This document shows positions 15,101 through 19,818 of a stretch of DNA of 23,161 nt, piece after piece; position 1 is the stretch's first letter; each line of letters starts with the position of its first letter. The notes under the pieces are model-generated. The model ran no database searches and was not told the origin of the DNA. It saw nothing but the letters and a program-made list of their open reading frames with translations. The translations under genes were made by a program, and so were the position numbers. Origin of the DNA: UBA12403 sp043808565 (GTDB lineage Bacteria; Patescibacteriota; Patescibacteriia; UBA9934; GWF2-40-263); NCBI GenBank assembly GCA_043808565.1, contig JAZDEQ010000012.1, positions 1-23,161 on the forward strand, in the 5' to 3' direction.

Positions 15101-16974
15101 TTGCGCCAATTTGCACAAGCAGTTGTGAAGCAACTTGCCCTTTTGCTTATGAAACTTCGTCGATTACAATTCAAGAAGGTTTAGCCGGCGCCGAGGTTGG
15201 TTCAGAAGCCGATCTTTATAGTTATTTTTCCGGCGATGAGCCAGATACGGCCACGATTTATTTGCCAGCCTGCACCATTGGCACACAAATTACCGCTGAT
15301 ATTGATGACAGTAATTTAGTCCCGCTGTCGATTGATATTGTTTTTGTTACTGATCTTTCTAACAGCATGAATGAAAATGTTGATGGACAACCGAGAATTA
15401 ATGTGGCCGTTGAAGCTTTGTCACAATCAATTAATGAGCTCTTTGATGCGTACAATGGTATAAATGGTCAAATGCGGATTGCCACAGTGAGTTTTAGCGG
15501 CAAGAATAATGAAAGCGGAAATCCAAATTATTCCGGCGGTCATGACGGTACCACAGACACTGGAGCTTGTTTTTGGGTCGGCGACAACAACGTTACTGGT
15601 CAACCATTGGCCTGGTTGGATAATGATTTTACTAGTAGTTCAAGCGATCTTATAAACGGTGATGGAACCAATGGCACAGTATCGTATATAGATCGTTTGG
15701 CTTTGGGTACGCCAACGGCCGCTGGTTTAAGATGTGCTCAGGATTTATTTGTGGATTCTACAGCTGATCGTAAAATTGTAATTCTTTTTAGTGATGGTGA
15801 GCCTAATGTTTCACTTGACGGCGTTACTCACAGTGAAGATTATTCTGTTGTGGCTGCCGAAGCCGCAAGCGTCACTCTTGAATTAGTTGCTAATTTGGTT
15901 GAGGTCTACACAGTCGCCCTGACCACTAGCCAAGATTGTTTGGGTTATATGGCACATCTTTCTAGTGATATTTGTGGTAGTTATGCTTCTAATGCTACGG
16001 GTACCTGTGCTGTTACCGGCGATGCTTGTTCTGTCAGCTGTTCAGACTATTGTTCTGATAATACAGCCCTTGAATGTAGGTATGATTCGGATTGTTATTC
16101 TGGGACTTCTGGAATGTGTTGGTGGGATCATGCCGCTGAGTTTGATCCAAATCAAGGATTTGCGCCAGAGTCGTGTGATGCAAGTGATCCATGTTCATCT
16201 TATACATACACGATTTATGGTATGTGGGATGAAGGCAATACAGTGGGAACCGAGCAGGGCACCTGTATATATTTTGACCAAGAACCCGTATCGTGTTTAT
16301 CGCAAAATTGCGATAACTCTACAACGTCTACAATATCTCTTGCCTCGGATTGTTTACCAAACGATGGTATTGAATATGCCTATAGTGCTTCAACAGCCGA
16401 TGGTTTAAATTTAATGTACGAAACTATTGTTTCCAGTATTTTAGATGTGGGAGTTGGTTTAACGACTGATGTTCTTGGGGTTTCTACTATGACTTCAGGC
16501 CGCGTGGCGGTTGGTAATGATGTGGTTTTGCCTTTCCCCGAAGGTTTTACTTGCCAGTCTTCAACCGATAGCGAGTGGTCAATTCCTTTTCAGTTGGATT
16601 TTGCTGGATCTGGCACTGTTAATATTAGCGATCTTAAGTTAACTTACTGTCCGGTTTCTTTTGGTGGCAGTAGTTCAATTACCGGTACCCCAAGTTACGA
16701 TTCTGACCATGATGGAATTGATAATGATTCTGATCCGTGTCCCAATGAACGTTTAAACACTTGTCTTCAAGCCACAACCACTGATTTTGATCACGACGGC
16801 ATTGAAGACGCCTATGATAATTGTCCGGCTGATTCCAATGTTTCACAAAATGATACCGATACTAATGGCGCCGATGGGGTTGGCGATGATTGCGACAATT
16901 GTCGATATATTAAAAACACCGATCAACTCGATACTGACGAGGATGGTATTGGCGATGCTTGCGAAACTTACTAA
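6163..16974 (+). CDS. giant mosaic surface protein (adhesin-like), 3603 aa
   Basis: The signal peptide ends near TLA (about residue 30). The pilin-like anchor follows: TM1 57-88, loop GEIEKIKKAQK, TM2 104-128. The remaining ~3470 residues lie outside. In order they are: a Ser/Pro linker and Ig-like region (135-430); four TIG/IPT-like domains (about 455-902); three copies of a Big_5 plus Ig-like unit (about 940-1187, 1188-1420, 1765-2050); DUF4215 array A (1428-1660) between units 2 and 3; a domain of about 2065-2235 with SYQAVKDGNTYYVAAANQDG and NIYVISYNEG; DUF4215 array B (2464-2866); a VWA domain with intact MIDAS (D3064, S3066, S3068, T3183, D3211); and TSP3 repeats (3513-3603). No LPXTG, C-terminal TM or Por-type sorting signal is visible, so the N-terminal module is the likely anchor. 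The frame is uninterrupted for 10.8 kb. It begins five bases after the previous gene, without an SD. Adhesion to host or neighbour cells is inferred from domain content. Confidence 0.88.
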   Translation: MFTRQSFFRLFILVGLVSLGWFIFSSATLAAPVEANQMFGNTDSDFVAASGLPTTNFVVMIAQIIRVILGFLGLVVVIFVIYGGFLWVTASGEIEKIKKAQKVIRNAIVGAIIILSSFAIAQFVLSRATEAINGSTSSTSTPPIDDLPPDSVSTFLVSVNDDCSQNGIRNLSLQFTFTRFVTNSEVTADGAISIYTLDSNNIRHQVEGSFIPNRARPTVSNDSSTRFTFVPTASCDVGGTSVHCFGAGRYYYSVGSSTFESADGRELSCIYDEYPCSGHFDIGSNFDLAPPTVFQFTTPRANGRVYQDVDELLQVLTTDDSGVAGVDFFVEGDLLSSVSLPASSARTLSSINYFATYWDASSGYVTNQNYTLSAEGYDCADNGFDTSIEVVLRADSCHNEVQDNDETGTCGVGETCDCGGDSSRADYCGECTGSECNDGSECASSVCEEGSCVEVLQINQISPTDGAPGNLITITGFGFGDDGTVTFLGNPNDSSDDQIYSSYSCLDTDTWTDTQIIIRIGSEAVTGPIQVQTTNLSNNEILSDRTDDDNGPIIGHYFESWNTQGNFLINDVVRPGLCAIDPPSGNGGNNQTVTLFGNNFGDSASNSALYLDSHTATSYSGWTSTSFSASLPLLSNDIYSVQLFTGVADNRQGSNQLSYTVSSSDSELPVITQVDSGVKTCSNDNSKICVNYTDCCVEEVDCEEMAVTCDEDSSAGPPGQYVTIYGSGFGSQAGLVKFENAGTGLGGQVAYGDTEFPEACADSFWQNDRIIIKVPSAYGLNVNNQSETIEKITHNLSVQRNSDGAISEAVAFEVIDGQAAPGICAINPASGPVQSTVTIDGDGMGADGDVIFYENKATGPTWLSRTNTIIEDAIIPQGATTGPVYVTNDSDFQSNSINFTVGDCTTGDVICSANAECCDNGTCSTRGCGTNTSQAMYAFWFSTGDIPEVPEIKIDCSETTVSPTPWDGWEGGDDVCLSAEIHVEFTEDINLATINTNTVSVIDCADANCSASTSTPVVMDSGSTYLTVGSQDFHWAPPSGGWGAGKHYRVTVRGGTTGVRGSGTDGLTLARDFSWDFETSATGDLCRAGGVLVTPESVTATQVGVLGAERFTAAPISDRYQCEVLSCSNYLWNFSSSDSSYAYILSNSTPGCYGDAVPLKETDTSPIVIRADLSGSNFYDNGYLSILFERPQIVDYWPDCEEACLNAQVGAEFNISMATDFNSFDSGQEKFVRVYKCLGQDPSCTTDEMSPVGGLGFIASFDALTNRLSLTPSVSTFTFDPSSFYRVIISGEAQATSGAFLSATESDLDWRSDLSWVFKTGTTDCAVDRIVVEPAEVTLHVVGESQRFTGTPYSAADACSDQGQALAAASYDWSNWTATDSTTNDLTARVAEIFPGDAGPTLRLSQTLESGCSSQCLHQGTIAPVAVCGNGRVEPGEDCDSEEGCSENCLTLDSDPISSGGFCGNGHQDGWEECDDGDSNDNNGCSNECLNNGSESLDYDCDGGYVEQSIYFGGEDCDGGEGCSDNCLNLGSLPASGYQGVCGNGVVEAGEDCDYGDLIDNDGCSSTCLNEGSVLTCGNNRLFGPSLVRSCSSNMECFISGIGMFCNDLGQCVDRGEDCDDGNRLSGDGCSSICLSEGSSENYSSISFCGNQILEIGEECEAVSDSTTLRVPNFALAFIPSSAPREIIAAAQNGGANLVTSNISVTESIGGANSHVGRATLNLECACLNDSECGNTSTLGCGNSQCCYYRPLFSDLSNPGEEQGVCRNTAVWAQFNQVMDIGAIERDQTITLNLVSWPNGSVIPSNYILRTETVSDPLTYESGQGNLLARLWNWLLDKVSGFFNQASAATVNYYQVPVTYSLVGTKVYLSYSTVLVAGGTYELRIIGESSGNPNDGVVEGAANTNGVGLLTSRTITFSVGSEICSIDLVEVSDEGSTAVLSNPLADPSPGVFSRTNEAHTLSAAAYSLRGAAQVEISPIAGEYSWTWSWLSQIADNSTDPANIITVTPVVQDGITTDVATASAVGQDGRERVTAVVTIADNSSGSAAPPRTVSGSNELTAILCEHPWPALSAFPFADTSGSTAATTYSLTSPFTNFSFFYCRDQENSVDLLPDLTLTKISPSGEIIKDLLFLVTGKSDAIGVRILPNEDYLSPADWYSTHGFTGSPTSTTLDSYQAVKDGNTYYVAAANQDGATLFSNIYVISYNEGSSDETEEIISQILDNWSFNSNDSVVSDSNVCRSADGSLQTVDNNFVSCTQDQDCASGVCDADKAKITRDLRRLTDVKDIVSIIDNYGESNKHCEVTKNQTCNSDSDCPGSETCLPEIPAIQSGTFLSAFSASTWPSWSAVLANDLGLALPTDPLNQFVGCPDGYDENEENYCWNSVTGTFVCNEGSHAYLFRSVGGESYELATQLEYAEADWNDPIDNDATDNATIFVEYAHSTNNYGFYANGQMCNGGVIGTSTRCGDGVRGLTEDCEIGDINTLCDIDGDGDDESCVCNANDGDAVNNDGTISVACIQDANDIDVDQNSEECRYQTSTEATQAGAECVPYECGNGIVEDEEVCDDGSLNGTYGYCGTSCTLTGTFYCGDGYLAGGEECDCADDLVTMALTGTWSITHCSNPNGQYSSDYSTSCAYDCSSPGPSCGDGEINGGEECDGDYGSWSGALCVGGNNALDTCTTNSDCDSGVCGGSSGYEACSVSKICTSGSNTLLGRACSINTDCGTGGYCSDFEYQLSRTRTCNDDIDSNGINIPTCLWNSWSDCLGGQQVCGNGLLEGDEECDDGNTDSTDSCTEECTLNVCGDGYKYTGFETCDDGENNGVACTPDYSDTCAYCNVNCQYTTASGSYCGDETINDQEYCDAGDLPSFCFREGINPDIRSVDTSFDCSDYSAMGYASGREYCQTELCGLSSDDNGTYGSFEDLDCDAYSFICEASLGVCNGGSKLQAQTTYEYNGEPCLQDETALSKACGQDVTGESEAGSCVAPICTSSCEATCPFAYETSSITIQEGLAGAEVGSEADLYSYFSGDEPDTATIYLPACTIGTQITADIDDSNLVPLSIDIVFVTDLSNSMNENVDGQPRINVAVEALSQSINELFDAYNGINGQMRIATVSFSGKNNESGNPNYSGGHDGTTDTGACFWVGDNNVTGQPLAWLDNDFTSSSSDLINGDGTNGTVSYIDRLALGTPTAAGLRCAQDLFVDSTADRKIVILFSDGEPNVSLDGVTHSEDYSVVAAEAASVTLELVANLVEVYTVALTTSQDCLGYMAHLSSDICGSYASNATGTCAVTGDACSVSCSDYCSDNTALECRYDSDCYSGTSGMCWWDHAAEFDPNQGFAPESCDASDPCSSYTYTIYGMWDEGNTVGTEQGTCIYFDQEPVSCLSQNCDNSTTSTISLASDCLPNDGIEYAYSASTADGLNLMYETIVSSILDVGVGLTTDVLGVSTMTSGRVAVGNDVVLPFPEGFTCQSSTDSEWSIPFQLDFAGSGTVNISDLKLTYCPVSFGGSSSITGTPSYDSDHDGIDNDSDPCPNERLNTCLQATTTDFDHDGIEDAYDNCPADSNVSQNDTDTNGADGVGDDCDNCRYIKNTDQLDTDEDGIGDACETY
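7531..8868 (+). other. TIG/IPT domain array in the giant protein
   Basis: Four Ig-like TIG/IPT units, at residues about 457, 577, 668 and 820 onward. Each opens with an 'I.P..G...t.vTi.G.gFG' signature: QISPTDGAPGNLITITGFGF, AIDPPSGNGGNNQTVTLFGN, a divergent GPPGQYVTIYGSGFG, and AINPASGPVQSTVTIDGDGM. The third unit begins with an extra Cys-rich segment containing NYTDCCVEEVDCEE. Confidence 0.8.
10444..11142 (+). repeat. DUF4215 cysteine-rich repeat array A
   Basis: Residues 1428-1660 contain about five DUF4215-like units of the form CGNG..E.GE.CDDG....dGCS..C. Clear examples are CGNGHQDGWEECDDG, CGNGVVEAGEDCDYG and RGEDCDDGNRLSGDGCSSIC. Units 2 to 5 end in C-L-N/S-x-G-S (for example CLNNGS, CLNLGS, CLNEGS). 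The last unit is cut short after CGNQILEIGEEC. The many paired cysteines imply disulfide cross-linking outside the cell. Confidence 0.85.
13552..14760 (+). repeat. DUF4215 cysteine-rich repeat array B
   Basis: Residues 2464-2866 hold about seven more divergent DUF4215-like units, including CGDGVRGLTEDCEIG, CGNGIVEDEEVCDDG, CGDGYLAGGEECDC, CGDGEINGGEECDG, CGNGLLEGDEECDDG, CGDGYKYTGFETCDDG and CGDETINDQEYCDAG. They are spaced irregularly, with other short Cys modules inserted between them, unlike the compact array A. Confidence 0.82.
15325..16446 (+). other. VWA domain with intact MIDAS and Cys-rich insertion
   Basis: Residues about 3055-3428. The core strand DIVFVTDLSNSMN supplies D3064-x-S3066-x-S3068, LGTPTAAGL supplies T3183, and KIVILFSDGEPN supplies D3211; together these make a complete metal-ion-dependent adhesion site. 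After the VEVYTVAL strand, a cysteine-rich insert (about 3262-3400) interrupts the fold. The usual closing helix, ADGLNLMYETIVSSIL, then appears at 3412-3427. Confidence 0.85.
16699..16971 (+). repeat. thrombospondin type-3 calcium-binding repeats
   Basis: Residues 3513-3603 end the giant protein with Asp-rich calcium-binding loops: DSDHDGIDNDSDPCP, DFDHDGIEDAYDNCP, DTNGADGVGDDCDNC and DTDEDGIGDAC. The D-x-D-x-D-G pattern and the regular Cys match TSP3 repeats. The protein stops two residues after the last loop. Confidence 0.9.
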
Positions 16975-16986
16975 ACGCCGTTTTTT

Positions 16987-17847
16987 ATGAATTTTAATTT
17001 TTCCAGTAACACCAAAAAGACCGTTTTGATTGTTGGCGGGGCGGCGGTTGTGGTTGTCTTAATTATTTTAGCCGTTCGCTGGTTTGTTGATAACCAAAGC
17101 CAGTCAGTTCGCCGAGAAGCGATGATTGAAAAAGTTAGTAATGAATTGGATAATTCTCGAGTTGCTTGTGAAAAGGAAAAAAATTCCAGTTTTTGTTTTT
17201 CCCAGAAAGTCGAAACCGCGGCTTTGCAAGTTGGGGCGGTTGAACTTTGTCAAAAATTAAGCGGTCAAGATTTGGTGGAGTGTGTTTGGCGAGTGGCTCA
17301 AGAAAAATCTGATATCGAGGCTTGTGCTTTGTTGTCGGAAAAAGACAGTCAAAGTAATTGTCGCGATTTAATCTATCGTGATTTAGCTGGCACAAATTTT
17401 GATTTGGCACAATGTGAAAAAATTACCAAAGAAATTGTTCGAACGCGTTGTGTTAATACGGTTTCTAAGCAGATTGCCCGCGATAAGGGTTGTCAAGGCA
17501 CTGGGGTTGATCAAAGCCTTTGCGATAGTTTAACAGCTTTTGATGCCGCGGTGACCAGTGAGGATCCTGACCAATGTTTGCTTTTGATAAATAACGACGA
17601 TCAACTATCTTGCCTCGATATTGTGGGTAGTGGCGATAAAGACCATGATGATCTTGAGGCTTCGTTTGAAGCCAGATTAGGCACCAGTGACGAAAATGTT
17701 GATTCTGACAATGATAGCTTATCTGACCATGAGGAGTATTATGAATATGGCACCAATCCAGCTAAGGCTGACACTGACGGCGATGGGTATTCTGACGGGG
17801 TAGAGGTTAAGGGCGGTTACAATCCGCTGGGCAGTGGACAACTATAA
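16987..17847 (+). CDS. single-pass membrane protein with Cys-pair repeats and TSP3-like loops
   Basis: A 286-residue protein with a short basic N terminus and one TM helix (about 11-34), predicted to face outward after it. Residues 61-209 contain twelve cysteines (61, 70, 88, 99, 113, 125, 143, 155, 169, 179, 197, 209) in six pairs with 8-11 residues between partners. Gaps between pairs alternate exactly 17, 13, 17, 13, 17. The sequence between is helical, so this is probably a stack of disulfide-clamped helical hairpins. The C terminus (217-280) has Asp-rich calcium loops: DKDHDDLEASFEARLGT, DSDNDSLSDHEEYYEYGTNP and DTDGDGYSDGVEVKGGYNP. The start lies 12 bases after the giant gene and lacks an SD. 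Co-transcription and shared TSP3-type loops suggest it works with the giant protein. Function unknown. Confidence 0.75.
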   Translation: MNFNFSSNTKKTVLIVGGAAVVVVLIILAVRWFVDNQSQSVRREAMIEKVSNELDNSRVACEKEKNSSFCFSQKVETAALQVGAVELCQKLSGQDLVECVWRVAQEKSDIEACALLSEKDSQSNCRDLIYRDLAGTNFDLAQCEKITKEIVRTRCVNTVSKQIARDKGCQGTGVDQSLCDSLTAFDAAVTSEDPDQCLLLINNDDQLSCLDIVGSGDKDHDDLEASFEARLGTSDENVDSDNDSLSDHEEYYEYGTNPAKADTDGDGYSDGVEVKGGYNPLGSGQL

Positions 17848-17907
17848 AAGTAAACCTGGCAATTGTCCGGTAAAAACGTAGAAATTGTAAAAAATTAAAA
17901 ATAAAAA

Positions 17908-17955
17908 ACTCCATCACTCCACCACTTCACGACTCCAACACTCCACCACTCCAAT
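17908..17955 (+). repeat. six tandem copies of an 8-bp repeat
   Basis: Consecutive octamers are ACTCCATC, ACTCCACC, ACTTCACG, ACTCCAAC, ACTCCACC and ACTCCAAT, with consensus ACTCCANC. They occupy the 132-base gap between two TSP3 protein genes. An imperfect palindrome, ACCTGGCAATTGTCCGGT (17854-17871, 14 of 18 positions symmetric), lies upstream. The strand bias (no G in most units) is unlike the surrounding DNA. The role is unknown. There is no spacer structure, so this is not a CRISPR. Confidence 0.75.
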
Positions 17956-17979
17956 TTCATTCTCTAACTTCCAACCCAT

Positions 17980-18660
17980 ATGTTCGAAAACATCAAAAAA
18001 GAACCCGAAGATATTTTTGATAAAACCGATAATCCCAATCTACCGCCGCTTTCGCCGACGGCAACTTTTTCAGCGGTGCCAAATCAACCAACCGTTTCTT
18101 CTGTGCCAGCCCCATTTCTTCAAGCCGAAGTAGCAACAGCCAATCGTTCAGTAAAAAAATCTCCACCCTGGAAAGCAATTTTAATAATAATTGGTGGCGG
18201 AATTGTTATTGCCGTAGCCGCGTATTTTATTTCTCGATTTTTGATAGCCGCACCATCTTCAGAAATTGAAAATTTATCAAATGTTTCTAATACAGTTCAG
18301 AATAATTCTAACTCTGGAGTTAAAAATAATACAACAACCAATAGTGTTCCGAGTAATGTTAATAGTCAAACAGCTAAGCCAGTAGTTCCAGCTGAAAATA
18401 TTCCACCAGCTGAAGATGTTTCTAAAGATACTGATAAAGATGGTTTAAGTGATACTCGTGAGGCAGAGTTGGGTACCAGTCCAGATAAAGCCGATACTGA
18501 TGCTGATGGTTTGTTTGACCGTGAAGAAGTTGAAGTTTATAAAACCAAGCCACTTTCACCCGATACTGACGGCGACACTTATCTTGACGGTGCCGAAGTA
18601 AAAAGTGGTTATAATCCCAATGGAGCCGGAAAGTTATTTGATTTGCCGGGTAGTAATTAA
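17980..18660 (+). CDS. single-pass membrane protein with TSP3-like repeats
   Basis: A 226-residue protein. A cytoplasmic N-terminal tail of about 64 residues (MFENIKKEPEDIFDKTD, then Pro-rich) leads to one TM helix (65-89, WKAILIIIGGGIVIAVAAYF). An Asn/Ser/Thr-rich linker (92-135), low-complexity and probably extended, follows. The C terminus is three Asp-rich calcium loops (150-213): DTDKDGLSDTREAELGTSP, DTDADGLFDREEVEVYKTKP and DTDGDTYLDGAEVKSGYNP. The final loop is nearly the same as that of the previous protein. No cleavable signal peptide is seen. There is no SD. It is a paralogue in architecture of its two neighbours, with the distinguishing long cytoplasmic tail. The tail could contact cytoplasmic partners (inference). 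Confidence 0.75.
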   Translation: MFENIKKEPEDIFDKTDNPNLPPLSPTATFSAVPNQPTVSSVPAPFLQAEVATANRSVKKSPPWKAILIIIGGGIVIAVAAYFISRFLIAAPSSEIENLSNVSNTVQNNSNSGVKNNTTTNSVPSNVNSQTAKPVVPAENIPPAEDVSKDTDKDGLSDTREAELGTSPDKADTDADGLFDREEVEVYKTKPLSPDTDGDTYLDGAEVKSGYNPNGAGKLFDLPGSN

Positions 18661-18674
18661 AATTACAGACTCGT

Positions 18675-18782
18675 CGTCATTGCGAGGAACGAAGCCACTG
18701 AGCGACGACTTGTCCGCCGTAGCTCGGCGAAGGCAGAAGCAATCTAATGATCAGATTGCCACGCGTGGCGCTCGCAATGACG
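18675..18782. repeat. nested palindromic (REP/MITE-like) element
   Basis: The outer arms CGTCATTGCGAG (18675-18686) and CTCGCAATGACG (18771-18782) are perfect 12-bp inverted repeats. An inner hairpin GCAATCT (18739-18745) with AGATTGC (18753-18759) lies in the right half. Between them, 18709-18737 looks like an inserted second motif with its own stem CGCCG (18715-18719) and CGGCG (18725-18729). The outer motif resembles a GTCATTGCGAG...CTCGCAATGAC repeat I recall from many bacterial genomes (not searched). It ends 12 bases before the next start codon. The short frame extending into it (to 18747) is probably not translated. Confidence 0.8.
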
Positions 18783-18794
18783 GATGGAAAAATT

Positions 18795-19817
18795 ATGTCC
18801 GACATACAATTACCAAAATTAGAAACTCCGCCTAATGCAGTTCCTGTCAATGAGCCGGTAATTTTTAGTATGCCGGAAAAATATCGAGGATTAACCGCTC
18901 GGGTTAATCCGCCGTTGGTTAAACCGGCCAATTCTTCGTCACCCGCTATCGTGGCCAAATCAATACCTCCGCCATTACCTAAACCAATTCCAGCTATTTT
19001 AAAAAAGAAAAAAGGTTTAGATCGTTCAACAAAAATTTTATTAATAGCTGGTGGCGTAATTTTATTGGTTTTAATTGGTGGGGCAATTTATGCTTTAACA
19101 TCTTTAAAAACCGTTCCGGTGGTTATTGAGGAAATTCCCAAAACCAATACCACACCTAAAACTAATGTTTCGCCGGCTGTTACAACTCCTGTCAATCCAG
19201 TTAAACCAACCAATAGTCAAAGCAGCACTACTCCAGTTTCACCATTTCCCCAAGGTTCACAGCCGGGTCGTGATACTGACAGTGATGGATTAACCGACGC
19301 TGAAGAAATTCTTTATCGAACGAACTCTAAATTACCCGATACTGACAGCGATGGTTTTCTTGATGGCAATGAAGTTTTTCATGGTTATGATCCCAATATT
19401 CCTTCGCCAGCAAAACTAAGCGATTCGACGATTGTTAGTCAGTTTGATTCAGTTGATAAATTATTTTCTTTACTTTATCCAACGATTTGGGTCACGCGAT
19501 TATCTGAAGATGGTAAGAGTACGGTTTTTGTGGCGCCCAGTGGCGAAACTTTTAGCGTAACCGAACAAGTTAAAGAGCCGGCTCTTTTGCTAACGGCTTG
19601 GTTTAGTGGTACTAATCCCAATGTTACAACTAAAGTTATTGAAGGCAAAACCAAAAAAGGTTACACCATGTTAACGACCGATAACCAAATGACAGTTTAT
19701 ATTGATGCCGGTTCAGCCGTGCTGATTTTAGATTATCAAAATACCGTAAAAGCTACCGTGGATTTTCTCCGAACTTTTTCCATGATGACTAACAGTTTAA
19801 ATTTACTTGTACCTTAG
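18795..19817 (+). CDS. single-pass membrane protein: TSP3-like loops plus C-terminal domain
   Basis: The product has 340 residues from ATG 18795, chosen because the longer in-frame start at 18747 lies inside the palindromic repeat. The cytoplasmic N-terminal 79 residues are Pro-rich (IPPPLPKPIPAI) and end in KKKKGLDRSTK. One TM helix (80-103) follows, then a Pro/Thr/Ser linker (104-158). Two Asp-rich calcium loops come next: DTDSDGLTDAEEILYRTNS and DTDSDGFLDGNEVFHGYDP (160-200). Unlike its two upstream relatives it continues with about 130 residues of folded sequence (LFSLLYPTIWVTRLSEDGKS ... GYTMLTTDNQMTVYIDAGSA). That domain looks like a compact alpha/beta fold; I do not recognise its family. 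It ends one base before the ybeY ATG, so the two may be co-transcribed. Confidence 0.72.
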   Translation: MSDIQLPKLETPPNAVPVNEPVIFSMPEKYRGLTARVNPPLVKPANSSSPAIVAKSIPPPLPKPIPAILKKKKGLDRSTKILLIAGGVILLVLIGGAIYALTSLKTVPVVIEEIPKTNTTPKTNVSPAVTTPVNPVKPTNSQSSTTPVSPFPQGSQPGRDTDSDGLTDAEEILYRTNSKLPDTDSDGFLDGNEVFHGYDPNIPSPAKLSDSTIVSQFDSVDKLFSLLYPTIWVTRLSEDGKSTVFVAPSGETFSVTEQVKEPALLLTAWFSGTNPNVTTKVIEGKTKKGYTMLTTDNQMTVYIDAGSAVLILDYQNTVKATVDFLRTFSMMTNSLNLLVP

Positions 19818-19818
19818 T

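Noticed and set aside
16960..16974. C-terminal sorting signal (LPXTG, Por or PEP-CTERM) on the giant protein
   Set aside because: The protein ends right after the last TSP3 loop with no hydrophobic or basic tail. The anchor is at the N terminus.
17908..17955. CRISPR array
   Set aside because: The octamers are directly contiguous with no unique spacers, and no cas genes are present.
18747..18794. Upstream start for the third TSP3 protein (MIRLPRVALAMTDGKI)
   Set aside because: These codons lie in the right half of the palindromic repeat. ATG 18795 follows it and gives an ordinary N terminus.
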